From Sediminicola arcticus (GTDB taxonomy: Bacteria > Bacteroidota > Bacteroidia > Flavobacteriales > Flavobacteriaceae): DNA of 64,000 nt. Location: NCBI RefSeq assembly GCF_040566695.1, contig NZ_JBEXAE010000003.1, positions 494,601 through 558,600 of the forward strand. Direction: 5' to 3'. The first letter of the stretch is position 1; every line of letters begins with the position of its first letter. Shown here one piece after another: positions 9,228 through 17,655 of this stretch. The notes below the pieces were generated by a model that was not told where the DNA came from, did no database searches, and saw only the letters and a list, made by a program, of their open reading frames with translations. Made by a program: the position numbers and the translations under genes.

Positions 9228-10448
9228 ATGGATTACAAAGCTTCAGACAGTGTACAAGATTTGCAATATTTTGGCGAATTTGGAGGGGTAAACCCCTCTA
9301 TTTCGGACTCTTCAACCTACACATTCCTGTCAGCCAAGACCATGTTTGACACCTTTGAGGGAAATACGGAAGGATGTTATTTGTACAGCAGACACTCTAC
9401 CCCATCCAATTTATATTTAGGCGAGGCTTTGGCCGCTTTAGAGGGTACGGAATCTGCCAATGTAACTGCCAGCGGTATGGGCGCTATTACAGCTGTTATT
9501 CTTCAACTCTGCGATTCGGAAGATCATATCGTTAGTAGCAGGACTATTTATGGAGGCACCTATGCCTTTATGAAGAACTTCCTTAAAAAGTTTAAAATTG
9601 GAACTTCTTTTGTAGATATTACCAATTTAGCTTTGGTTGAGGCAGCCATTACCCCCAAAACAAAAATGATTTACTGTGAAGCAGTGAGTAACCCTTTGTT
9701 GGAAATAGCCGATATCAAAGCGCTTTCCAAACTTGCAAAAAAATACAATCTTCCACTTATCGTGGACAATACCTTTTCTCCACTTTCCATTGCTCCTGCT
9801 AAATTAGGTGCAGATATCGTGATACACAGTTTAACCAAGTTCATAAATGGCAGTAGTGACTGTGTAGCTGGTGTTGTATGTGGTACTACAGATTTTTGCC
9901 TTAGTCTTAAAGATGTGAACAATGGTGCTGCTATGCTATTGGGAAGTACTTTGGATAGCCTAAGGGCAGCTTCTATCTTAAAAAACATGAGAACCCTTCA
10001 TATCCGCATGAAAAAACATAGCGAAAATGCTATCTATTTGGCTGAGAATTTTACTGAAGACGGATTGAGAGTAGTTTACCCGGGATTGAAATCACATCCT
10101 AGTTACCAGGTAATGAAAGATCAAATGACGGAGGAGTATGGTTTTGGAGGGATCTTAACGTTGGACGTTGGTTCTTTAGATAATGCAAACGCTCTTATGG
10201 AATTGATGCAAAAAAAGAATTTGGGTTATTTAGCGGTGAGTCTTGGTTTTTACAAAACCTTGTTCAGTGCCCCAGGAACATCTACTTCTTCCGAGATACC
10301 AATGGAAGAACAAGAAGAAATGGGCTTATCCAATGGATTGATCCGTTTTTCTATTGGCTTGGACAATGATATCCACAGAACATATAAGACCATGAAAAAC
10401 TGCATGTTAGAATTGGGAATCTTAAAAGAAGCTAAATTGAGCAAATAA
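9228..10448 (+). CDS. Cys/Met metabolism PLP enzyme, probably methionine gamma-lyase
   Basis: A 406-residue PLP enzyme of the trans-sulfuration family (methionine gamma-lyase, cystathionine gamma-lyase or synthase). Seen: the CYLYSRHSTPSNLYLGEALAALEG segment that carries the substrate-side Tyr/Arg, ASGMGAITAVILQL, VDNTFSPLSIAPAKLGADIV and the PLP Lys in HSLTKFINGSSD. The neighbouring Lrp regulator and the absence of Met/Cys biosynthetic genes favour a catabolic methionine gamma-lyase, releasing methanethiol, ammonia and 2-oxobutyrate, but the family cannot be split safely by eye. nhaC follows 69 bases downstream. Confidence 0.8.
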   Translation: MDYKASDSVQDLQYFGEFGGVNPSISDSSTYTFLSAKTMFDTFEGNTEGCYLYSRHSTPSNLYLGEALAALEGTESANVTASGMGAITAVILQLCDSEDHIVSSRTIYGGTYAFMKNFLKKFKIGTSFVDITNLALVEAAITPKTKMIYCEAVSNPLLEIADIKALSKLAKKYNLPLIVDNTFSPLSIAPAKLGADIVIHSLTKFINGSSDCVAGVVCGTTDFCLSLKDVNNGAAMLLGSTLDSLRAASILKNMRTLHIRMKKHSENAIYLAENFTEDGLRVVYPGLKSHPSYQVMKDQMTEEYGFGGILTLDVGSLDNANALMELMQKKNLGYLAVSLGFYKTLFSAPGTSTSSEIPMEEQEEMGLSNGLIRFSIGLDNDIHRTYKTMKNCMLELGILKEAKLSK

Positions 10449-10517
10449 GCAAAATTCAAAACACTTGCAGAACAATTCCCAAAATCGTAATATTACGAGG
10501 TAACTAACATACCTTTC

Positions 10518-12008
10518 ATGCAGAGTCAAGACATTAATTCACTTAAACCAGAAGATGAAAATATAGTTGAAAACAAAGAATTAAACATATGGGAGGCCCT
10601 AATTCCAGTATTTGCGCTGGTAGGGATGTTAGCTTATAATGTCTTTGTTTATGGAGATGATGCCCTTAGTGGCTCTAACCAATTTATATTGCTTATGGGA
10701 GCCGCAGTAGCGGCAATAGTTGGTGTCTTTAATAAGGTATCCTATGACCAAATGCTGGCAGAGGTAGCTGAAAATGTAAAATCGACCACTGGGGCCCTGC
10801 TGATCTTATTAATGGTCGGGGCCCTTTCTGGAACTTGGTTGATCAGTGGAATTATTCCATCCATGATTTATTATGGGTTGCAGGTTTTAAACCCAACCAT
10901 ATTTTTAGCAGCCTGCGTCATAATTTGTGCCGTAATTTCTGTGGCTACAGGAAGCTCTTGGACCACATCGGCAACAGTGGGAATTGCCTTGATTGGTATT
11001 GGTGAAACCCTAGGAATTTCATTGGGAATGACGGCTGGAGCCATCCTTTCAGGAGCCTATTTTGGGGATAAAATGTCCCCATTGAGTGATACAACAAATT
11101 TAGCGCCTGCTATGGCCGGGGGTGAATTGTTCAGTCATATCAAATACATGTCGATTACCACCATCCCTACCATCACTGTTACCCTTTTAGTTTTTATCAT
11201 TATGGGATTTACTATTGATACGACGGGCACAGCCGACACCCAAGCCATATTAGATTCTATTGACAATACCTTTAATATAAACGGATGGTTGTTTTTGGTA
11301 CCTGTAGCAGTTATATTGCTAATCTTAAAAAAAGCACCACCCTTATTGGCTTTATTGATAGGTACACTATTAGGAGGGGTGTTCGCCTTAATTTTTCAGC
11401 CCGAAATAGTAATGGGAATAACCGGAGCGACTAAAATGACTTTTGAAGCCGGCTATAAAGGTATTATGAATGCTATCACTATTAGTACAGATATAGCAAC
11501 AGAGAACCAAGCCCTTAATGACCTATTTTCGTCCAAAGGCATGGCCGGAATGTTGGGCACTATTTGGTTGATTGTTTGTGCCATGGTCTTTGGAGGTATT
11601 ATGGATGGTATTGGAGCCCTTGCCAGAATAAGTAGCGCTCTTTTAGGCATGGCCAAATCTACCTTTAGTCTATTTGCTAGTACCGTAGCCAGTTGTTTGG
11701 CTTTGAACGTTACAGCTTCCGATCAATATCTGGCCATCGTTGTTCCTGGTAAAATGTTTGCAAAGGCATATAGAGACAAAGGACTGGCCCCAGAGAACTT
11801 AAGTAGGACTTTGGAAGATTCCGGTACTGTAACCTCTGTGCTGATCCCTTGGAATACTTGTGGGGCCTATCATAGTGGTGTTTTGGGTGTTGGTGTTGGT
11901 GAATATTTCTTTTATGCCATCTTCAACTGGCTTAGTCCATTTATGACGCTGCTATTTGCTGCTTTAAAAATTAAAATCAAGCAATTATCGACCACAGAGC
12001 CTGCATAG
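10518..12008 (+). CDS. nhaC: Na+/H+ antiporter NhaC family protein
   Basis: A 496-residue inner-membrane antiporter with about 11-12 hydrophobic segments. Conserved NhaC parts are visible: ATGSSWTTSATVGIALIG, GAILSGAYFGDKMSPLSDTTNLAPA, and near the C terminus LEDSGTVTSVLIPWNTCGAY. NhaC proteins exchange sodium for protons; some relatives swap organic acids or amino acids together with ions. It follows the PLP enzyme on the same strand and may be in its operon; a role in moving a substrate or product of that enzyme is possible but unproven. Confidence 0.9.
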   Translation: MQSQDINSLKPEDENIVENKELNIWEALIPVFALVGMLAYNVFVYGDDALSGSNQFILLMGAAVAAIVGVFNKVSYDQMLAEVAENVKSTTGALLILLMVGALSGTWLISGIIPSMIYYGLQVLNPTIFLAACVIICAVISVATGSSWTTSATVGIALIGIGETLGISLGMTAGAILSGAYFGDKMSPLSDTTNLAPAMAGGELFSHIKYMSITTIPTITVTLLVFIIMGFTIDTTGTADTQAILDSIDNTFNINGWLFLVPVAVILLILKKAPPLLALLIGTLLGGVFALIFQPEIVMGITGATKMTFEAGYKGIMNAITISTDIATENQALNDLFSSKGMAGMLGTIWLIVCAMVFGGIMDGIGALARISSALLGMAKSTFSLFASTVASCLALNVTASDQYLAIVVPGKMFAKAYRDKGLAPENLSRTLEDSGTVTSVLIPWNTCGAYHSGVLGVGVGEYFFYAIFNWLSPFMTLLFAALKIKIKQLSTTEPA

Positions 12009-12266
12009 TTTTTGCGCATTAAAAGTCTATCAAATCTAATTTTATACTCGGTTCCAAGATTGAGTTTGAAAATAATTAGATTATTTGAAAATTCATAAAA
12101 ATGAAATTCATAATTACTTTGCGTAAATTTTAGTATTTTCTTAAAATAAACTCCTTAAAAATAACGTGTCGTCAAGGATTTTAGCTTTGTTCCTTTGGTA
12201 TTTATAAATATTATTCTTGCATAGTATTTTCCAATCCCTCTGCCGTAGAAGAGCCTTATTTAAATG

Positions 12267-12274
12267 TAATTTTG
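12267..12274 (+). promoter_or_regulatory. Candidate -7 box for the peroxiredoxin gene
   Basis: TAATTTTG matches the Bacteroidota TAnnTTTG box, 31 bases before the ATG. The rest of the 297-base gap after nhaC (12009-12305) is AT-rich with no other gene or clear structure. Confidence 0.45.
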
Positions 12275-12305
12275 TGGAAAAAATTAACACTTAAAAAAAG
12301 AAAAT

Positions 12306-12950
12306 ATGGCATTTGTAGGGAAAAAATTTCCGAATTTATCAGTGAACGCGATGAATGAATTGGGTGATACGTTCAAGATCAATGTTTTAGAAGAGGCAAA
12401 AAACAATAACAAAAAGGTGTTATTGTTTTGGTACCCAAAAGATTTCACATTTGTCTGTCCAACAGAATTGCACGCTTTTCAAGCTGCTTTAGGAGAATTC
12501 GAAAAAAGAAATACCTTGGTAATAGGTGCTTCTTGTGATACTGCAGAGGTTCACTTTGCATGGTTGAGTACAGCAAAAGACAACGGAGGTATCGAAGGGG
12601 TTACCTATCCTATCTTAGCGGATAGCAATAGAAACTTGGCCTCAACATTGGGTATCTTGGACATTACCAACGAACAGTATGATGATGAAACTGGTGTTGT
12701 AACCGTTGATGGTGACAATGTGACTTATAGGGCTACTTACCTTATTGATGAGGAAGGAACCGTATTCCATGAAGGGATCAACCATATGCCCTTGGGAAGA
12801 AACGTAAACGAGTATTTGCGTTTGGTAGATGCATACACACATGTTCAAGAAAAAGGAGAGGTTTGTCCTGCAAACTGGGAAGAAGGTAAGGATGCAATGT
12901 CCGCCGATAGAACGGGGGTTGCCAATTATCTTTCTACCCACGCAAACTAG
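12306..12950 (+). CDS. 2-Cys peroxiredoxin (AhpC/Prx type)
   Basis: Reduces hydrogen peroxide and organic peroxides. The 214-residue protein has the peroxidatic Cys in FTFVCPTELHAF (about residue 50) and the resolving Cys in GEVCPANWEEG (about residue 180), the pattern of a typical 2-Cys AhpC/Prx1 enzyme. C-terminal tail GKDAMSADRTGVANYL is typical of Bacteroidota members. Cytoplasmic. It heads a cluster with a thioredoxin and a second peroxidase (Tpx), so the thioredoxin downstream is a likely reductant. No ahpF is present nearby. Confidence 0.93.
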   Translation: MAFVGKKFPNLSVNAMNELGDTFKINVLEEAKNNNKKVLLFWYPKDFTFVCPTELHAFQAALGEFEKRNTLVIGASCDTAEVHFAWLSTAKDNGGIEGVTYPILADSNRNLASTLGILDITNEQYDDETGVVTVDGDNVTYRATYLIDEEGTVFHEGINHMPLGRNVNEYLRLVDAYTHVQEKGEVCPANWEEGKDAMSADRTGVANYLSTHAN

Positions 12951-12970
12951 GTTAGATATTTTAAATTATA

Positions 12971-12999
12971 TGCTTGGAGCGATTGCTCCAAGCATTTTT
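12971..12999 (+). terminator. Intrinsic terminator after peroxiredoxin gene
   Basis: A perfect 10-bp stem (12971-12980 with 12985-12994), four-base loop and T5 run. It lies 25 bases before the thioredoxin start, so it may only partly separate the two. Confidence 0.85.
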
Positions 13000-13024
13000 A
13001 TCCACTCAAAAAATTGCAATAGTT

Positions 13025-13339
13025 ATGATATTAGAATTAGAAAAAGATAATTTACAAGAGATATTGGACAACAATACAAATGTTGTAGTTCAGTACTCGG
13101 CAACCTGGTGTGGCAATTGCCGTATCATGAAGCCCAAATTTAAAAAAGAGGCTTCCATAAATGAAAATATAACCTTTGTTATAGCGGATGCTGAAAAATT
13201 TCCCGAATCAAGAAAACTTGCTAATGTTGATAATTTACCAACTTTTGCAGCCTTTACTGGGGGGAAATTAAAGAATCAGGTTCAAACGAATAAATACGAT
13301 GTTTTAAAAGAACTTATCAGTGAAATTACCTATAATTAA
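13025..13339 (+). CDS. Thioredoxin-family protein
   Basis: A 104-residue thioredoxin-fold protein with the active site WCGNC (usual thioredoxin is WCGPC), preceded by VVVQYSATW and followed later by the cis-Pro segment NVDNLPTFAAF. I start it at the ATG at 13025 (MILELEKDN); the open frame reaches back to 12974 but that part lies on the terminator hairpin. No signal peptide, so cytoplasmic. It overlaps the next gene by 20 bases. Probably the reductant of the adjacent peroxidases. Confidence 0.88.
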   Translation: MILELEKDNLQEILDNNTNVVVQYSATWCGNCRIMKPKFKKEASINENITFVIADAEKFPESRKLANVDNLPTFAAFTGGKLKNQVQTNKYDVLKELISEITYN

Positions 13340-13580
13340 ACACCTCACCACGTTCATCGAGGAGAAAGACGAGGATTTTGTGATTGAGACCATTGAGACT
13401 TTGGAAGCACTTACCGAATTACCCTCCTTAAAAGATGAAGAATTGGATGTTATTGGAGAGCTTATTTCCAATATGTACGGAGCATTGGATGTTGCCAAAG
13501 CTATAAAAGAGGGCACCCCGAAAAAAGAGGCATTGAACCAATTTATGCAGCGCGTACTTGGTGCAATAGACAAAAAATAA
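13320..13580 (+). CDS. DUF6952 family small protein
   Basis: An 86-residue acidic, mostly helical protein (MKLPIIKHLTTFIEEKDEDF). I recognise it as the DUF6952 family, which in flavobacteria travels with this peroxiredoxin-thioredoxin pair. Its function is unknown. It overlaps the thioredoxin gene by 20 bases in another frame, a sign of translational coupling, and is followed by a terminator. Confidence 0.8.
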   Translation: MKLPIIKHLTTFIEEKDEDFVIETIETLEALTELPSLKDEELDVIGELISNMYGALDVAKAIKEGTPKKEALNQFMQRVLGAIDKK

Positions 13581-13592
13581 TATAATCACTTT

Positions 13593-13628
13593 AAAAAAAG
13601 TCCTTCAATGTTTTGAAGGACTTTTTTT
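13593..13628 (+). terminator. Intrinsic terminator
   Basis: Stem of about 16 pairs (13593-13608 with 13613-13628) with a four-base loop and T-run, ending the thioredoxin-DUF6952 pair. Confidence 0.88.
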
Positions 13629-13695
13629 GTGGTCAAATCCTCCACTTTAATACATATATTTTATAATTTCACCACGAATTTTAAAACTTCTTCAA

Positions 13696-14202
13696 ATGGC
13701 TATAATTACTTTAAAAGGAAATAATATCAATACCTTGGGAGAACTTCCAGTAATAGGAACAACAGCTCCAAATTTTAATATGACAAAGACAGATTTGTCA
13801 CCTTCAGCCCTTACCAATTATAAAGGAAAGAAAGTGGTATTAAATATATTCCCAAGTATCGATACAGGTACATGTGCCCAGTCGGTAAGACAGTTTAATG
13901 AAGAGGCCGCTAAATTAAATAATACGGTGGTTTTATGCGTGTCTAAAGACCTCCCTTTTGCCCAAGCTCGTTTTTGTGGAGCAGAAGGAATTAATAACGT
14001 AGAAATGCTTTCTGATTTTAGAGAAGGTAGTTTTGGAAAATCCTATGGCTTGGAAATCACGAACGGACCACTTCAAAGTCTACATTCTAGAGCAGTTGTT
14101 GTTATAGATGAAAATGGGCAAGTAGTATACAACGAGCAGGTACCTGAAATTGTGGATGAGCCCAATTATGGTGCTGCCCTTGAAGCCCTTATGAATGCCT
14201 AA
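13696..14202 (+). CDS. tpx: Thiol peroxidase Tpx
   Basis: Atypical 2-Cys peroxiredoxin, thioredoxin-dependent. In the 168-residue chain the peroxidatic Cys lies in SIDTGTCAQSVRQFN (about residue 61) and the resolving Cys in ARFCGAEGINN (about residue 95), the Tpx arrangement. The active-site Arg is in LHSRAVVVIDENG. Many Tpx proteins are periplasmic or cytoplasmic; no signal peptide is visible here. The last bases overlap the dgkA start, so the two are coupled. Confidence 0.92.
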   Translation: MAIITLKGNNINTLGELPVIGTTAPNFNMTKTDLSPSALTNYKGKKVVLNIFPSIDTGTCAQSVRQFNEEAAKLNNTVVLCVSKDLPFAQARFCGAEGINNVEMLSDFREGSFGKSYGLEITNGPLQSLHSRAVVVIDENGQVVYNEQVPEIVDEPNYGAALEALMNA

Positions 14203-14560
14203 GGAATCGTTTCTGAAAAATAGAATTAAAGGGGTAGGTTTTGCCCTGCGTGGTGCCTTATTACTTATCCGGACGGAAGCGAGTATTAAGGTTCAGATTT
14301 TTATTGGGCTTTTGATGACTGCTGCCGGATTTTATTTTGAAATCTCAAACACGGAATGGATTTTACAGATCTTCGCTATCGCCATGGTCTTAGGGGTGGA
14401 AGGGCTCAATACTGCTATTGAAAAATTAGCCGATTTTGTTCAACCCAAATATGACGTTAAAATTGGATTTATAAAAGATGTCTCAGCAGGTGCAGTTATG
14501 TTGGTATCCATTGCAGCATCTATAATAGGTCTCATTATTTATTGTCCAAAAATTTTTTAA
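14195..14560 (+). CDS. dgkA: Diacylglycerol/undecaprenol kinase
   Basis: Small membrane kinase of the DagK family, 121 residues. The family motif EGLNTAIEKLAD is present near residues 68-79, and there are three hydrophobic segments. It recycles diacylglycerol or, as in many non-proteobacteria, phosphorylates undecaprenol. The start overlaps the tpx stop by 8 bases. The N terminus FALRGALLLIRTEASIKVQ fits the amphipathic entry helix. Confidence 0.9.
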   Translation: MPKESFLKNRIKGVGFALRGALLLIRTEASIKVQIFIGLLMTAAGFYFEISNTEWILQIFAIAMVLGVEGLNTAIEKLADFVQPKYDVKIGFIKDVSAGAVMLVSIAASIIGLIIYCPKIF

Positions 14561-14565
14561 AACTA

Positions 14566-14594
14566 TTGTAGAATCGGCTTCCGTACTAAATTTG
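14566..14594 (+). promoter_or_regulatory. Candidate promoter for ftsK
   Basis: TTG at 14566 and a perfect TAAATTTG box at 14587 are 18 bases apart, as in Bacteroidota housekeeping promoters; the ftsK ATG lies 29 bases further on. Confidence 0.55.
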
Positions 14595-14623
14595 TAATTT
14601 AGCCGCTAAGAATATAAGATTTA

Positions 14624-17002
14624 ATGGCAAAGAAGGTAAAAAAGTCAAAGCCTATCGCTACAAAAAAAGGACGGTCACTAAAGTTGTCCAAAAAAAATAA
14701 AATAATATTGGGAAGCTTATTGATGCTTTTCAGTATAGCCTTGTTTTTTTCTTTTGTCTCCTTCTATTTTACTTGGCAGGCAGACCAAAGCCTCTTGAGT
14801 GAGTTTTCGGACAGAAACGAGCAAGCGAAAAACCTCCTAAATAAATTTGGGGCCTCCATTAGCCATTTTTTTGTGTATAAAGGGTTTGGCTTGGCTTCCT
14901 TAATATTCACCTTTCTGTTTTTTATTACTGGATTGCACCTATTTCTTAGCCTCGATAAAAAAGGGTTGTTAAGGAAATGGATCTGGGGCCTAATCTTTAT
15001 CATCTGGATATCCATTACACTTGGGTTCTTTGCAGAAAAAAGGCCTTTATTGGGAGGAATTGTTGGATACGAAATGAATGATTTTCTACAAGACTATACT
15101 GGCAAAATTGGGGTGTTCCTTCTATTGTTGTTTGGTTTAACGGTTATCTTTGTCCGCTTATTCCAATTTACTCCAGAAACCATCATTAATTACTTTAAAC
15201 AGAAAAGTAGCTCCCTGGGGACCGACTTAAAAACAAAGCCTTCTAAGGCAATAGATCAGAGTGACTTAGCAGAAGTACTACCAGAGAAAGAAGAAGCCCC
15301 TCAGGTCATTGATACCTATACCCATAAAAAAGATATACCCCCATTACAACTAGATGATACTGAAGATGGATTTAAGGTAGAAGTCGGCAAAAGTGATGAG
15401 GAGGATGATATCGCTATGGAAGTGGAGAAGATCAAAGAAGAAGTTGAAGATACCGATCTTTTGTCGAATAAATTGGTGGAGGATTTTGGAGAATTTGATC
15501 CAACCCTCGAATTGGGGAACTACAAATTCCCTACCATAGAATTACTGGACCAACATGGCGTTGGTGGAGGTATCACCATCAATCAAGAGGAACTAGAAGA
15601 AAACAAAAACAAAATTGTAGAGACCCTGCGGAACTACAAGATTGGTATCGCACAGATCAAAGCAACCATAGGGCCAACAGTAACCCTGTATGAAATAGTA
15701 CCAGAAGCTGGGGTTCGTATTTCAAAAATTAAAAACCTAGAGGATGATATCGCCTTGTCCTTAGCGGCATTGGGAATCAGAATTATTGCACCAATCCCAG
15801 GAAAAGGCACCATCGGTATTGAAGTTCCGAATAAAAATGCTACCATCGTATCCATGCGATCTGTGATTGCATCTCCGAAATTCCAAAAAGCAGAAATGGA
15901 ACTGCCTATTGCCTTTGGAAAAACCATTAGCAATGAAACCTTTGTGGTGGATCTGGCTAAAATGCCTCACTTATTAATGGCAGGTGCCACTGGACAGGGA
16001 AAATCTGTGGGATTAAATGCAGTATTGACCTCATTACTATATAAAAAACATCCTGCCGAGGTAAAATTTGTATTGGTAGATCCCAAAAAGGTAGAATTAA
16101 CTCTTTTCAATAAAATTGAAAGACATTTCTTAGCCAAATTACCGGATGTAGAAGAAGCTATCATTACGGATAACACCAAAGTTATCAATACATTAAATTC
16201 ACTTTGTATTGAGATGGACGATCGCTACGAGCTTTTGAAGCTTGCCATGGTCAGAAATATTAAGGAGTACAATACAAAATTTAAGGCTAGAAAATTAAAC
16301 CCTAACGACGGACATAAATTTCTACCCTATATCGTATTGGTTATAGACGAGTTCGCAGATCTTATTATGACGGCTGGCAAGGAAGTAGAGACTCCAATTG
16401 CAAGATTGGCACAGTTGGCAAGAGCCATAGGGATACATTTAATCATTGCCACACAAAGGCCATCCGTTAATGTGATCACAGGGATCATCAAGGCGAACTT
16501 CCCCGCTCGTATTGCGTTTAGGGTTACCTCTAAAATAGATTCTAGGACCATACTAGATGCCCAAGGAGCCGACCAATTAATAGGTAGAGGGGACATGTTG
16601 TTCACCCAAGGAAATGACGTTACAAGAATTCAGTGTGCCTTTGTAGATACTCCAGAGGTAGCCAAAATAACAGAATATATAGGCTCCCAACGCGCATACC
16701 CAGATGCTCATATGTTACCTGAATATGTAGGTGGAGATGATTCTGGCACAAGTCTTGATAATGACATATCGGAAAGAGATGCCATGTTTAGAGAAGCTGC
16801 AGAGGTGATTGTGGTGGCACAACAAGGTTCCGCCTCATTGATACAACGAAAGCTTAAACTAGGTTATAACCGTGCAGGGCGTATCATAGATCAATTAGAG
16901 GCAGCCGGAATCGTAGGTTCCTTTGAAGGTAGCAAGGCCAGACAGGTTTTGGTGCAAGACATGTATGCGTTAGATCAACTATTAGAAAATGAAAAAAAAT
17001 AA
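14624..17002 (+). CDS. ftsK: DNA translocase FtsK/SpoIIIE
   Basis: Hexameric DNA pump that clears chromosome ends from the division septum. The 792-residue protein has a basic N terminus, four to five membrane segments (about residues 27-190), an acidic linker, the beta/motor domain with Walker A GATGQGKSVGLNAV and Walker B LVIDEFADLI, and a C-terminal winged-helix gamma domain (SASLIQRKLKLGYNRAGRIIDQLE) that reads orientation sequences. Full length for the family. lolA begins at its end. Confidence 0.95.
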   Translation: MAKKVKKSKPIATKKGRSLKLSKKNKIILGSLLMLFSIALFFSFVSFYFTWQADQSLLSEFSDRNEQAKNLLNKFGASISHFFVYKGFGLASLIFTFLFFITGLHLFLSLDKKGLLRKWIWGLIFIIWISITLGFFAEKRPLLGGIVGYEMNDFLQDYTGKIGVFLLLLFGLTVIFVRLFQFTPETIINYFKQKSSSLGTDLKTKPSKAIDQSDLAEVLPEKEEAPQVIDTYTHKKDIPPLQLDDTEDGFKVEVGKSDEEDDIAMEVEKIKEEVEDTDLLSNKLVEDFGEFDPTLELGNYKFPTIELLDQHGVGGGITINQEELEENKNKIVETLRNYKIGIAQIKATIGPTVTLYEIVPEAGVRISKIKNLEDDIALSLAALGIRIIAPIPGKGTIGIEVPNKNATIVSMRSVIASPKFQKAEMELPIAFGKTISNETFVVDLAKMPHLLMAGATGQGKSVGLNAVLTSLLYKKHPAEVKFVLVDPKKVELTLFNKIERHFLAKLPDVEEAIITDNTKVINTLNSLCIEMDDRYELLKLAMVRNIKEYNTKFKARKLNPNDGHKFLPYIVLVIDEFADLIMTAGKEVETPIARLAQLARAIGIHLIIATQRPSVNVITGIIKANFPARIAFRVTSKIDSRTILDAQGADQLIGRGDMLFTQGNDVTRIQCAFVDTPEVAKITEYIGSQRAYPDAHMLPEYVGGDDSGTSLDNDISERDAMFREAAEVIVVAQQGSASLIQRKLKLGYNRAGRIIDQLEAAGIVGSFEGSKARQVLVQDMYALDQLLENEKK

Positions 17003-17009
17003 CAAAGTG

Positions 17010-17651
17010 ATGAAAAAATTATTTGTATTGGCATTTGTCTTGACCTCCAGCTTTTCCATGGCACAAAACGCTGCAAAGGCAAAGTCATTATTGGACGAAG
17101 TTTATAATAAGGTGCAGAGTTATAAAAACATCCATGTAGAATTTAAATATGCGCTTCAAAACACCGAAGCCAACATCAATCAAGAAACTAGAGGTGATGT
17201 CACCCTTCAAGGGGATAAATACCTGTTTAATTACTTAGGTTCACAGCAATTGTTTGATGGTAAAAAAGTATATACCATTGTCCCTGAAAATGAGGAAGTA
17301 ACCATAGAGAACAAGTCTGAGGACGTAAATACCGTGACTCCTTCCAAAATGCTAACTTTTTATAAATCGGGACATAATTATGATTGGGATGTGCTTCAAA
17401 ATATACAAGGAAGAAAAATCCAGTTCGTTAAATTGACCCCTATTGATACCCACTCAGAAATTAAAACCATCTTATTGGGCATTGATATTGGGACAAAACA
17501 CATCTATAGACTCATTGAAACAGGAAAGAATGGTACAAAGACCACCATCACTGTTAATTCTTTTAAAACTGACCAGCCTTTATCAAAAACCTTATTTACA
17601 TTTGATGAAAGCAAGTACAAGAACGAAGGGTACTACATTATAAGAAATTAG
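17010..17651 (+). CDS. lolA: Outer-membrane lipoprotein carrier protein LolA
   Basis: Periplasmic chaperone that carries lipoproteins to the outer membrane. The ATG at 17010 gives a clean signal peptide (MKKLFVLAFVLTSSFSMAQ); an ATG at 16989 inside the ftsK end would add seven residues and cannot be excluded. The mature protein shows the LolA-like beta-sheet pattern (FKYALQNTEANINQETRGDV, DKYLFNYLGSQQLFDGKKVY). It lies between ftsK and an LptF/G permease, fitting an envelope-assembly run. Confidence 0.88.
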   Translation: MKKLFVLAFVLTSSFSMAQNAAKAKSLLDEVYNKVQSYKNIHVEFKYALQNTEANINQETRGDVTLQGDKYLFNYLGSQQLFDGKKVYTIVPENEEVTIENKSEDVNTVTPSKMLTFYKSGHNYDWDVLQNIQGRKIQFVKLTPIDTHSEIKTILLGIDIGTKHIYRLIETGKNGTKTTITVNSFKTDQPLSKTLFTFDESKYKNEGYYIIRN

Positions 17652-17655
17652 AAAG

